Positions 34,963 through 45,429 of a DNA stretch of 64,000 nucleotides are shown here, in pieces. The position numbers and the translations under genes are program-made. Under the pieces are notes generated by a model. That model was not told where the DNA came from. It searched no databases and was given only the letters and a program-made list of their open reading frames with translations. The stretch is from Hemileia vastatrix. Its lineage: Eukaryota > Basidiomycota > Pucciniomycetes > Pucciniales > Zaghouaniaceae. The stretch covers positions 19,299,823 through 19,363,822 of the forward strand of contig JASXTE010000010.1 in NCBI GenBank assembly GCA_030280995.1, written 5' to 3'. The stretch's first letter is position 1; each line of letters begins with the position of its first letter.

Positions 34963-35850
34963 TTAACTTTCCAGTTCATTTGCCGATATAGAACTTTGGA
35001 ATGACCAAAGTGCAGGAACATAATATCTTGCACTCCCCGCCCCTTGGTCATCAATCCAAACGATACCATCCCGTAGTAAAGCTTTGTTAATTGCATTATC
35101 GGTGCGAGTCATAGTCCAAGAAGTGAATTTCTGAAGTGTTTCTTTGGTAACAAAACCATTTCCCTGAGCTGCTTCGAAGACTGTGAGAGAATCAACATCT
35201 AACTCTGCAGGTACTGAACGGACAAATTTTCGTGAGCCAGCTGTGATAACTTTGTAACCTGAGCCTAGAGGTTCAAGAGCCTTGATAGCACGTGCAACAT
35301 CTGCTTCTGTGACATTAGAAGATGATGGTGATGATGGTGAGGATGATTGAGACGATAACGATGGAGAAGAGGGTGGAGGGAATTTGAGAGAGATTTTATC
35401 TTTCCAACTTGAAGTCTCGTTGGATGTAGTGATGTTGGAAGGGAGATTGGGACCATTCCTGAGAGAATTGACCGAATAAATGAGATCGCCCATATCAATC
35501 AAACCACCATTGCGGTGCCTTGTAGCTAAACAGACATCAATGACCTGTACAGCCAATTCATAGGTCCAGTCACCAATTCCAATCCAATCCCAAAACGATT
35601 TTTTACCACTACTGAGTGGATCGACACCAAGTTCAGCACACATTTTAGAGAAAGCCGATCTGAATACAGGATCGGATTTAATTTTTTGACTATGCTTTGA
35701 AGCAAAAGATTTGAGAGCAGATTGAAAGATGGCTAGTTGGGATTGAATTGCAGCGAGCGAGGTAGCAGAGAGGTCATTTGAAAGAGAGTTGAAGGAAGCG
35801 GAAGTGACAGAATGACGCTCAAGGGAAGAGATTCCAAGACCTCTGCGCAT
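34963..35850 (-). CDS. SNF8: ESCRT-II complex subunit SNF8 (VPS22)
   Basis: Likely start is the methionine of MRRGLGISSLERHS at 35850; the frame is open nine codons further to 35877. The protein is about 295 residues, slightly longer than the usual 230-260 because of a serine/proline-rich linker (about residues 165-190). The core LAIFQSALKSFASKHSQKI, FSKMCAELGVDPLSSGK, then SFWDWIGIGDWTYELAVQVI and ATRHRNGGLI matches SNF8/EAP30 closely. The second winged helix is DVARAIKALEPLGSGYKVI and RKFVRSVPAELDVDSL, ending in the SARYYVPALW strand. SNF8 joins VPS25 and VPS36 on endosomes to sort ubiquitinated cargo into multivesicular bodies. There are no introns. Base composition is richer in G and C than the flanks. 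One of two clear host genes here. Confidence 0.93.
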   Translation of the reverse strand: MRRGLGISSLERHSVTSASFNSLSNDLSATSLAAIQSQLAIFQSALKSFASKHSQKIKSDPVFRSAFSKMCAELGVDPLSSGKKSFWDWIGIGDWTYELAVQVIDVCLATRHRNGGLIDMGDLIYSVNSLRNGPNLPSNITTSNETSSWKDKISLKFPPPSSPSLSSQSSSPSSPSSSNVTEADVARAIKALEPLGSGYKVITAGSRKFVRSVPAELDVDSLTVFEAAQGNGFVTKETLQKFTSWTMTRTDNAINKALLRDGIVWIDDQGAGSARYYVPALWSFQSSISANELES

Positions 35851-36234
35851 TGTGTAACTCTCGCAGTTGAGGACCAAACAATAAATTTCAATGGATTGTT
35901 ACAGTTTTAGTTTTATTTAAAGTCCAAGTGGCAACTAAAATAGAATTAATCGGCTCACTATTTTCTTTACTGCCAACGACCAAATCCAAAGTGCATACTA
36001 TCCCAATCATCCATCATCACCACCACTTTGTTTTTTTGCCCATCAACCACCTCATTCACTTTACAAACTTTGATCTTTTTCTTTTTCTTTCACTACTTGA
36101 AAAGTTACCGGCTAATATATTTTATTTTTTTGACTTTTTGGCTCCAATGTATGGCTTTAGATCAAATTTCTGAATGTAATTGTCACCACAAACACTAGGT
36201 CACTGTTTTGTTTAACCATAGGGTGCACCAATTA
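35851..36234. other. Region upstream of SNF8
   Basis: Should contain the SNF8 promoter. No clear TATA box or other site was recognised. It ends at the left edge of Harbinger-2. Confidence 0.4.
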
Positions 36235-36543
36235 GACCATCTACAGCCGTCTCGGTAAATTGACTCGGTATGCATAATTTACCGAGTTTTGAGCAAAATC
36301 CACCCAGCCGGGCTCTTTAAGCCCTCTTTAAGAAAAGATCTTGTTACGTATCCTGTCTGTTCCCCTGACTTTACCAGACCTTCTGGAGCACCCCTCTTTA
36401 ACTTTTGCCAGCTTGTGCCTTTTTTCATCAAAACGCTACCGCGACTGGTCACAATTTGTTCATCTCTTCAACAACAGACCATTTTTTGTAATACATCTTA
36501 TCACTCCTCATTACACTTCTACTTGCTGCATTTTATCATTCTG

Positions 36544-37480
36544 ATGTCTAGGGATCCTAAGAAAAAACAATCCCCCAATTGGACCCCGCATGAAGAAGAA
36601 AAGCTTGCAGTTTCTTGGGATACTGTTAGTGAACAACCTGAATACTCAACATATCAATCAGGCAAAACTTTCTTTAAAAAAATTGAGACAGACTTCAATC
36701 CACATAGCAAAACTCACTACAGGGATTATGAGAAAATTAAAACTAGGTGTGTCATCCTTTTTGTTTCCAAAAAGGTCTTTTAAATTCAATCTTTTTTTCT
36801 TACCTCAAATGGGCTGCTTTAAATACTGCGACTCTGAAGTTTAGTGCAATTTATTATTCAATAGAGCATAACCCACTGAGTGGAAGCTCCCCAAGTGACT
36901 GGATCAGATCAGCTCTTCTTCTTTATCATGAGCAAAACAAAACAGCGTTCTAAAATCTTGCTGTATGGGAGAAACTCAGGCATGCACCCAAATAGTGCAT
37001 GGAGACCAACAAAACACCTTCCAAATCTATTGATATCACTCCCAATGACTCTCCCAATGACTCTCATAATGCTCAATTTAATGATATAAGTGAACATCCA
37101 AGTTCAACTCCACCTGGGTCTTCGCTTTCAGTATCTTCATGCCCACTTGGTCAAAAAGAAGCAAAAAAACGACGCTTCAGTGAATTGGTTCAATCAAACA
37201 ACAAGTTGACACAAGCAAAATGATTCAATGAATTAAATGAGAAAAAAAATAAATGCTTGGAAAGATGGAAACAGCTTATTTAATCATCAAAATAATTTAA
37301 CTGAAAAAAAAACTGGCATCAGACCAGAAAAAAATTGAAATGGATCAAGAAAAACAGGATTTAGACAAAGTAAAAGTAGAAAGCCTCATTAGGTCTCATG
37401 ATGTTCAAATATTACTCCTTTAAGAATGTGAATGTACTACTGATGATGATTTGCATGTCTTGCATCCTATGAAAAATAAT
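36544..37480 (+). pseudogene. Harbinger-2 Myb-like gene relic
   Basis: Exon 1 from ATG 36544 reads MSRDPKKKQSPNWTPHEEEK and YQSGKTFFKKIETDFNPHSK up to KTR, then an intron with donor GTGTGT. The expected acceptor AG before TGGGCTGCT is AA, so splicing is likely lost. Exon 2 continues NTATLKFSAIYYSIEHNPLS, then GSSPSDWIRSALLLYHEQNK, with stops after it (near 36953 and 36998), and the charged tail. The C-terminal ECECTTDDDLHVLHPMK matches the ENDCCTDEDLELLQKMK of the Harbinger-1 protein and is where the fold-back element is inserted. Confidence 0.75.
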
Positions 37481-38329
37481 GGGACGATATTAGGACACAC
37501 CGGCACACTCAACCAAAAGTGTTAGGTGCACGCCGGTGATGCTATTTTTGTCTGTTTTCAATTCAAATTTTTTCGATGTCTCATACTATGTAACAACATC
37601 CCTTAGATATATACATAATTCTTACGCTTGGTGTGCAAGTGTGATATTATTACCGAATAGGGAAAAAAACACCCACTACTACAAATACATATGGTGTGCA
37701 AGTTAGATACTACTGCATTATGGGGCAACAAAAATATGTTGCCGGGCACTGTACAATCCTTTGTTAAATATGCAAGTATTACTTCAGTACAGGCTCAGTT
37801 TGTGAACACTGAACTATTATATACATATTTAATTTAGTTTTTATCACCAGTAACTTATAAGTGTGGTAATGGCAATCAATATGAGTCAAATGATGATAAC
37901 GAGCAAATAATTTTGTGACTCTAAACCTTGCGCAATCACTGAAATCTTAAATTAATGTGCACTTTACAATCATTCCCTTAAATATGTATATAATAGTTCA
38001 GTGTCCACAAACTGAGCCTGTACTGAAGTAATACTTGCATATTTAACAAAGGATTGTACAGTGCCCGGCAACATATTTTTGTTGCCCCATAATGCAGTAG
38101 TATCTAACTTGCACACCATATGTATTTGTAGTAGTGGGTGTTTTTTTCCCTATTCGGTAATAATATCACACTTGCACACCAAGCGTAAGAATTATGTATA
38201 TATCTAAGGGATGTTGTTACATAGTATGAGACATCGAAAAAATTTGAATTGAAAACAGACAAAAATAGCATCACCGGCGTGCACCTAACACTTTTGGTTG
38301 AGTGTGCCGGTGTGTCCTAATATCGTCCC
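37481..38329. mobile_element. Fold-back/MITE-like element with long inverted repeats
   Basis: 849 bp. Terminal inverted repeats begin GGGACGATATTAGGACACAC and are almost perfect for about 350 bases per arm, leaving a centre of about 150 bases. An 8-bp duplication AAAATAAT flanks it (37473-37480 and 38330-38337). No coding capacity. An 8-bp duplication is usual for hAT and some related superfamilies, but arms this long are unlike ordinary hAT ends. Confidence 0.85.
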
Positions 38330-38562
38330 AAAATAATTTGAAAAACATATAGATTCAACATGCCTGCTCTACAAGCTAGTTGTAAGTTAGTGTGCATTTA
38401 TAGATTTTAGGAATGCCTTTTTATGTTGATTCAACGTGGCCATATGAACCTGTGCCAATCATTTAATTTATGCAGAGCATTTTATATTAATCTTTTATTC
38501 ACAAAAGTACAAGATCTAGATTTTTCAGAAGCTTTGTTGAAAGGCTACAATAAAAGATAGAT

Positions 38563-39488
38563 TTAATCCACCAAACCCCTAGCAAGCCAGTTGTGTGTTT
38601 TGAGATTGTCACATAGTTGAAAATGAGTGCCTGAGTCATGTAGTTCATGATTTTTCTGAATGTAACTATTTAGTGTATGAGATAAAACTGGATCATGGTG
38701 GTTTGTAATAACAACAGATGAAATTTCTTGATCACGTATATATGGATCATCTTGAGAATGAGACTCAATGATCATGTTGTGTAAAATTACACAACATACC
38801 ATCAAGTCCTTTACAAAAGATACATCCCAAAACCAACATGGTTGTTTAATGATTCCCCATTTTGATTGCAGCACACCAAAGGCATGCTCAATGACTTTTT
38901 GTGCCACTGATTGAAGTTTTGAAAAGTACCTGCTTGCATTATCTTGAGGGTTTGTGTAAGATTTAAATAATGTAGAGCAAGGTGGATGAATAGCATCAGC
39001 TAAATAGTAGCCAGATTTTTATTGGTGGTTGTTTATTTTGAAACATATTTCATCTTGAGATCCAGATAATAATTTATAAAATAGATTAATTTGATGCAGC
39101 ACATTTATATCATTCAATGCTCAAGGTGAACCAAAAAAAATTCCCAAACCACAAGTTGTAGCTAGCCACAGCTTCCAGTATCATAATTACAGTTTTTTCC
39201 TCTCCTTGGAATTGGCATGCCCAGGTAGTTGGGCAGTTTTCCAGACCCTGTGCATCCCGTCAATAGCAGCTAGGCAGCCCAGAAATCTTCTATCCTCATA
39301 CTGCTTCAAAATCAATCTTTTTTTGCTACTATTTGGTTCAGGAAGATAGTTGGCCTTGTATAAATTAATAATATCTTTAACAAAATTTTTGAGACAATCA
39401 ATTGCAGTAGATTTTCCAATACATATGTAGTCATCTGTGCAGTCAGCACGGTTTTCATACACGAGTTGGCACAAAGCTGAAGTAATTT
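38563..39488 (-). pseudogene. Harbinger-2 transposase, C-terminal part
   Basis: Minus-strand reading from the Copia-C junction: KITSALCQLVYENRADCTDD, FLGCLAAIDGMH (first D), a one-base deletion in the region equivalent to WVWKNCPT, then LADAIHPPCSTLFK (second D), VIEHAFGVLQSKWGIIKQPC (E) and CCVILHNMIIESHSQDDPYI to the stop at 38563. It lines up along its whole length with the Harbinger-1 transposase. The N-terminal part lies beyond Copia-C. Confidence 0.8.
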
Positions 39489-39783
39489 TGATAAGATTTA
39501 ACACCAGGTAAGTTAGACTATAAGGACACAATGGATGGCAAGGACACTGCGACAAGAGTGGAAAAATGACTTAAGGACAAGAGGATAAAACAAGTAATAA
39601 AGTCAGTAATAATTAAAATAAATAAAAGAAAAGAAGATGGATGAGGAAATGAGTATAAATTTCCTCATCCATATATGCTCTATGTGATGATATCAAGTTA
39701 GGTTAGAATGTATAAGTATATTTATATAGATAAATCAGTATAAAAATATAAGTAAGTAACATCTACTTAGTAATCTAAGCTCA
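39489..39783 (-). repeat. Copia-C 3' LTR (295 bp) with polypurine tract
   Basis: In sense direction it starts TGAGCTTAGATTACT and ends CTTATCA. The tract CAGAGGAGTGG (39784-39794, minus strand) abuts its start. It contains one copy of the unit that is present three times in the 5' LTR. Confidence 0.8.
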
Positions 39784-39794
39784 CCACTCCTCTG

Positions 39795-41290
39795 TGATCA
39801 AGACAGCAATGGTGAGAGATTCAGTAGGTTCAAAAACTCAATATTCTTAGGTCTGGATAAAGACTTAGTTAAAACATTGGCAATGATTTGAGTTGAGGGA
39901 ACATAATTGATGGAAAATTCACCATTATTTACTTTCTGCCTCAACCAACAGAGTCTTGTGTTGATGTGTCAAGTACAATGTTGATAAAGAGAATTGAGAG
40001 CTAAATAAATTCCACCTTGATTATTGGCCATGAGGATTGACTTATTAAGAGAAATTGAAAAATCATCAAATAAATCTTTTGTCCAAAGTAAATCTTGTCC
40101 ACACTTGGTCATGGCATAGTATTTGGATTCAGAAATTGAGAGAGCCACAGACTTCTTTTTACAAGAACACCAACTAATCAAACCAAGATGGAAAACTAAT
40201 GTTCCTGAAGTAGACTTGGAGTCCTCAGATTTATTATAGTTGGTGTCTGCAAACCCAATTAGGGACCCTAGTTCTGAGTTGGGAACCTTACCCAAGGTTA
40301 GATTGAAGTTTATGGTTAACTTAGGGTACTGAAGAACATGAAAGAAGGCTTGAACTTGCTGATCTGAAGGTTGATTCAGATATTGAGCCAGGGTGGAGAA
40401 AGCATAGGCTAGGTCAGGATGAGTGCAGAGTACAAGATAATTAAGTAAGCCTATGGCTTGTCCATAGTTAAATAGATTGGTTAATTCATTGATTGTGAAG
40501 GTGGTGAAATGAGAATTTGGTACTAGGGGATTAGTGACAGTTCAACAATATTTTAAGTTGAATTCAGAAAGTAATTTTGTAACATATAATTCCTGAGATA
40601 GATTAATAGTATTATTGATTTGATCCCTGACTACCTTCATACCAAAAACCCAGTTAAGTTCTCCTTGATCCTCCATATTGAATACTTGTGAGATCTTGCC
40701 TTTGAAATTTTGAACAGAAGGTCCAGCAATGAATAGGTCATCTATGTGAATGAATACATAGCATGGATGAGCATCGCCTTTGTTGATGAAAAGGCAAGAA
40801 TCAGCCTTGCTTGATTTGAATCCAATATTAGTAAAAAATTCCAGATAATTTACAATACCAGCATCTGGGACTCTGCTTTAAGTCATATAGTGATTTCTTG
40901 AGATTTAGAAAGTGGTCATGATTTTTAGGTGAGTAACCACTAGGAAATATAAGATATAAATCTTCATCTGTATCCAATGTAAAGAGGCTAACTTCACATC
41001 CATTTGGTGGAGTTCCCACTCCTAGTAACAGGAAAAACCCAGGAAGAAACATAAGGTATTTAACCTTCCAGTGGGTGCATAGTTTTCATTATATTCTATA
41101 CCTTCAATCTGAGAAAAACCCTGGACCAACATTCTAGCTTTGTATTTAGAAATATTACCCTCTGAGTCAGTTATCCTTTTAAAGGTCCATGTTGTACCCA
41201 GTAGATGATTTCTCAATGGTGGTTGAGTTTCTTCCCAAACATTATTTTTTTAATTCTTGATAGCTCATTTTCAATTGCTTTAAACCATTA
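39795..41290 (-). pseudogene. Copia-C reverse transcriptase and RNase H
   Basis: Minus strand. RT: WTFKRITDSEGNISKYKARM, LVQGFSQIEGIEYNENYAPT, HQMDVKLAS, then CYVFIHIDDLFIAG, where the active site reads HIDD and both aspartates are kept, then GELNWVFGMKVVRD. Later LNYLVLCTHPDLAYAFSTLA. RNase H: GSLIGFADTNYNKSEDSKST, ALSISESKYYAMTKCGQDLL and MANNQGG. The tail ANVLTKSL ends near 39850. Stops occur at about 41020, 40900 and 40530. Confidence 0.8.
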
Positions 41291-41539
41291 ATCACTTTTG
41301 GTTGAGTTGATAGCTTTGTAGAAGTTTTTAGGGGTGTAAAAGGGTGTGGAAATCATGTTAAAATGATTTGAACGCCTTTTTGAGGTTAATATGCTAGATG
41401 GGTCAATTGAGGAATTTATTTCTTTATCAGGCAAAAAATCTTTTTACACATAAGTGTCATGTTTAGGGGCTAATGAGGGATCACTAGGTATTTCAGGAGG
41501 TGATTTGAAATGAGAAGTAGTGGATTTGGTGGTTAATTC

Positions 41540-42950
41540 TCAAGGAGTCTTGATTGATAGGTCATCTAAATAAATTTCCCTTAATGAAGAGTTTTCAAGA
41601 GGAACAGGACTAGAGAAGGAGACATATTCTGTATTGGGGAAGACAAGAGTTTCACCTGTTTGACTTTTAGAAATTTGACAAGCTAAATTAAAGTTATTCA
41701 GAAATTTTCCATTATGTGTAATTAATATAGTGTCAGTGTTATGAAAATATATTCTGTAATTAATGTACCCCTCATAGTATCCAAGGAAGATCCCCTCTTC
41801 TCCACTAGGTTCAGATTTTTCATCACATTTATCCTTTTGTTGATAAAAGATTACATCAGAACCAAAGGGGTAGAGATTTTGAGGAATTTTGACATTGTTT
41901 TTATTCCGAACCTCCCAAGGTGTTTTACCACTTGGAAGCACTGCAGTTGGTAAAATGTTGAGAAGAAAAAGTAGCTGTATTAATGGCTTATTCCCAAAAA
42001 AGGGAATACAAGACTGATCCAATTAACAAACAATTTGCCTTTTCAATTATGGAATAGTTACCTCTCTCAGCAATTAGATTCTACTGAGATGAATAAGGAG
42101 CAGTTTGAAGATGAAGTGTACCTTTTTTTAAAGTAAATTTTTCATTTAGTTGTTGGTCAAATCTACCCCAATATCAGAGAATAAGCACTTGATAGAGCAT
42201 GAAAGCTGATTTTCAATGAATAGTTGATTTTCATGGAAAATATCATACATTTCAGACTTTAAACTCAGAAAATAATTGTGTCAATACCAAGAATTACCAT
42301 TAAAAATTTAAAAGAAAGAGGACTTCTCACCCTTTGATTCTGGGGTTATATGACCACATAAGTCCATGTAAATAATTTCAAATGAATTTTCAGGGATTTG
42401 AAAAGTACCAGAGTAAGGCAAGACATGAAAATTAGCTAATTCACATGTTTTACAACTGAAGTTAGTAAAATTCAAACCTGGATATAATTTTTCCATGAAT
42501 TGATTACTTGGATGTCTGTATTTATTATGTAATAGTTGAATATTTTCATTGTCATTGGAAGAAATGTTATATGTTGATGAGTTGAATAGTGGAAAGGTAA
42601 TAATACATCCAATAATAGAAAACTCTATGTGAGTGGTATTTTTATCTTTAATTCTGAAGATACCCTCCTCTCTGAATAAACTCCAGCCATCAAGAAGTAA
42701 GTTGATAACAGCAATTAGGTTGGCTTTAATGGTGGGTACATAGAGTGCATGCTCAATATTAAAAATATGACTGGATGATGAAGTTAATTTTACTTTGCCT
42801 TGTCTAATGTCTAATAAATTGTCTTCATTCGCCATAGATAAACTTAATTTTGAGGGTTCATAAAAAGAAAAGTATTGTAGAGAATTGAAAATATAAAAAA
42901 AGTGCCACTGTCCAGGATGGTTTTATTGAGTGGAATATCAGAAAATACTG
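41540..42950 (-). pseudogene. Copia-C protease and integrase
   Basis: The protease site near 42905 reads KTILDSGT, keeping D-S-G, followed by a frameshift and then NIEHALYVPTIKANLIAV. The pre-integrase zinc domain is LLHNKYRHPSNQF with FSCKTCELANFH (HHCC complete). The core starts EIIYMDLCGHI (first D). The middle (42022-42300) is badly broken and the other two acidic residues are not identifiable. The C-terminal part is clean: GKTPWEVRNKNN, then EEGIFLGYYEGYINYRIYFH. Confidence 0.7.
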
Positions 42951-42959
42951 ACTGTGACT

Positions 42960-43865
42960 TTTTCTATTTGTGTTCTTTCTCTCTCTTTGTTTTTGAATTT
43001 TAAGAGCTCATATTGCTTTTCAGGATGAAGTTCAAAAAAAGTAGTCTCTGAGTGAGGTGCTAGAGGATTATGCTTGCCTTTTAAGAAAAAGTTTTTAGTT
43101 CTAGTGTCTGTGGCTAGAACTGTCCCAGAAGTAGAGCTGGAAGTATTGAGGGATTTTTGCCTGATGACTTCAGCTTCAATGTTTACAAAAATACTCTAGA
43201 TAGTTTCCTGTTGATTTTTAATATCAAACTTTCTGAGTATAATTGATGAGAAAGTTTGATAAGAGTTGGGGAGAATGTTGAGTACATAGTTTGCAATAAT
43301 GTATGACAAGATATTATCTTTGAACAGATCAGGGGGAACATCTTGGAGTAATTTCATAGTTCTGTGCAAATTTTACATAGCTTTAAGTATATTACTTTCA
43401 GAAAATTTTATTTTGAATAGTTTATTGAAAATATATGAGAAATTTTGACTGAATTAAGAAGCATGATGATTCTTAATGCATATACATAAATCAGCAGGTT
43501 CAACTGCATCATCATTGAGAATAAGTTTATGTTGTTTTGGTCAATTCATGAACATCTTAATGATTTTTTTAGTTTGAAGTTGTTGGATGTTAAAGATGGA
43601 AAGAAGTTCAGGATCAAAAGGCACCAGGAAGTCTTCATTGAGGAACTGATCCAGATTACAAACAATGATCACATACTTTAAGTTGGTCTTCCAGAAACTT
43701 CAGTTTTTATTGTGTAACTTTTCAATCCCTTTGATTTCTGAAAAATTAGAAGAATCTTGGAGATAGGTAAAGCTAAGGGGCACAGAAGTAGATTGTTTAG
43801 GAATTGAAGTATAAGTGGAAAATGAATCAGAATCTGCATTTCCCACAAAGGAATATGGTATATCA
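42960..43865 (-). pseudogene. Copia-C gag relic
   Basis: Minus strand, beginning near 43863 with DVPDIPYSFVGNADSDSFST. The following words fit a copia gag (FWKTNLKYVIIVCNLDQFLN, HKLILNDDAVEPADLCICIK, LPNSYQTFSSII). Several stops. No zinc knuckle was seen before the protease. Confidence 0.6.
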
Positions 43866-43893
43866 GGCACATCCAGCTTTGCTTATAAATGCA

Positions 43894-43914
43894 GGGGTGC
43901 TGGGCCCATAACCC
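43894..43914 (-). promoter_or_regulatory. Copia-C half-tRNA primer-binding site
   Basis: In sense direction the 21 bases after the 5' LTR begin GGGTTATGGGCCCAGCAC and then CCC. They match the well-known Drosophila copia primer site (GGTTATGGGCCCAG), complementary to the initiator-tRNA anticodon arm, and extend the pairing further up the stem. Confidence 0.85.
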
Positions 43915-44493
43915 TGATAAAATTTAACATCAGTTAATTTGGAATTTAAGGACATGACAGACAGCAAGGACACTGGGACAAGAGTGGAAAAATGAAAGGT
44001 TACCTGATAAGATTTATCCCCAGGAAAGTTATACTTTAAGAAATGACATATGGCAAGGACACTGCGACAAGAGTGGACAAATGACTTAAGGAAAAGAGGA
44101 TAATTCAAGTAATAAATTTAATAATAATTAAAAAAATAAAAGGAAGGAAGACGGATAGATGAGATATTTCTGTTGTAGAGCATACATACAAGGTTACCTG
44201 ATAAGATTTAGCAACAGGTAAGTTAGAATTTAAGGACACAATGGATGGTAAGGACACTGGGAAAAGAGTGGACTAATAATTTAAGGACAAGAGGAGAATT
44301 TAAATAATAAAGTTAATAATAAATAAAATAAATAAAAGAAACAAAGATGGATGAGGAAATGAGTATGTGTTTCCTCATCCATATATGCTCAATGTGATAT
44401 CATCAAGCTAGGTTCAAAAGTATAAGTATGTTTATAAAAATAAATTGGTATAAAAATATAGGTAAGTAAAATCTAATTAGAAATCTAATCTCA
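43915..44493 (-). repeat. Copia-C 5' LTR (579 bp) with three terminal units
   Basis: Compared with the 295-bp 3' LTR, the end next to the primer site is repeated. Starts like CTGATAAGATTTA occur at 43914, 44006 and 44200, each followed by AAGGACACTG and GACAAGAGTGGA. The extra units are about 92 and 194 bases, together matching the length difference. Confidence 0.8.
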
Positions 44494-44880
44494 TTAAGTT
44501 TTAATGTGGCAACAAGCTAACTTTCCCACACAAGCCCTTTTCAGAAAGTAATGAGGCAAGAATCAAAAACTAGACATTAAAAAGCACATTGTTTCTTATA
44601 TTTCCTTTTTTTTCAAATTCCAGTACCTGTTATTATTTTGGATATCATCAGAAATTTGATTAAATAAGTCTTTACTCAAAAAAAAAATAATTATTCAAAC
44701 ATTAAATTGTTGTAAGTTGAGTTAAGTGAAAATTATTCCTTAAGGAGAGATTAATCTCTTGAACACAGTTACAATTAATTCCTCCCTTTTTTTTACATAT
44801 GAACTTCTTGAGTGATGAGGTTCTAAGAGTGAAAAAATAACTCATACTCCCCATCAAAGCTCTCCAGGTCATCAACATAG
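44494..44880 (-). pseudogene. Harbinger-2 transposase, N-terminal part
   Basis: Minus strand. Near 44872 a start MDDLESFDGEYELFF corresponds to MEEEDLLL of Harbinger-1. The reading then decays. Just right of Copia-C, LCGKVSLLPH matches FCGKLGLTPH of exon 2, showing that the two Harbinger-2 parts belong together. Confidence 0.6.
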
Positions 44881-45429
44881 CAAAGTGGAGTGAGATGTGA
44901 CATGAGAAGAAGAATGGATAAATGGAATTTACAGAGTCTAATGGCTGGGGGTAAATGAGTGACTGGCACAATAAGTGTGACTAAAATAGTCATGGTTGGG
45001 TGGATTCTCAGTAGGATAAAAAAAGGTGGTCTGTGCACCATTGTAAATTCCATATTCTTTTCCAAAAATTTCCAAAATGACTGGGGATGCTCTAACTGTT
45101 GCATAATTGTTGTACCTCATCTGCACCCCAAGACAAAACAATTTTTTTTTTCAGTCAATGAAACTGTTTACAACTTGGAACATGAACATATTTATCTTAA
45201 ATAAGTGACTGTAAAGAAGTCTTTTGTGAACAAAATTCATGAAACAGAAGTGTTAAAATTTTCTCATGAATGCTTTCATTTGAGAGTGAATGATTTGAGA
45301 ATTATTATTGTGTCAGATAAGTCATTGTTTTACAGTTGGAATACATAAAATCAAGCTCCACATTATTTTGGCAAAAGAGATTTCAGAAATAGGATGTACA
45401 AAAGTACTTTCTTTTTCTATTAGAGATCC

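Larger units (their letters stand above)
39489..44493 (-). mobile_element. Copia-C: copia element on the minus strand in Harbinger-2
   Basis: 5' LTR (right) 43915-44493, 3' LTR (left) 39489-39783, both TG...CA in the sense direction. It splits the Harbinger-2 transposase between LLPH-x-x-L (right) and KITSALC (left). Interior order is gag, protease, integrase, RT, RNase H. It is less decayed than Copia-A and -B but still has stops. A clean target duplication could not be read at the junctions. Confidence 0.8.
36235..45092 (-). mobile_element. Harbinger-2: older PIF/Harbinger copy split by two insertions
   Basis: The left end GACCATCTACAGCCG (36235) and, on the other strand, the right end GAGCATCCCCAGTCA (from 45092) resemble the Harbinger-1 ends. 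The flanks are TTA on the left and TAA on the right, a duplication with one change. It carries the same two genes as Harbinger-1 in convergent order, seen from the opposite strand: Myb-like on plus, transposase on minus. An 849-bp fold-back element and Copia-C are inserted in it. Net length without them is about 3.0 kb. Confidence 0.75.
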
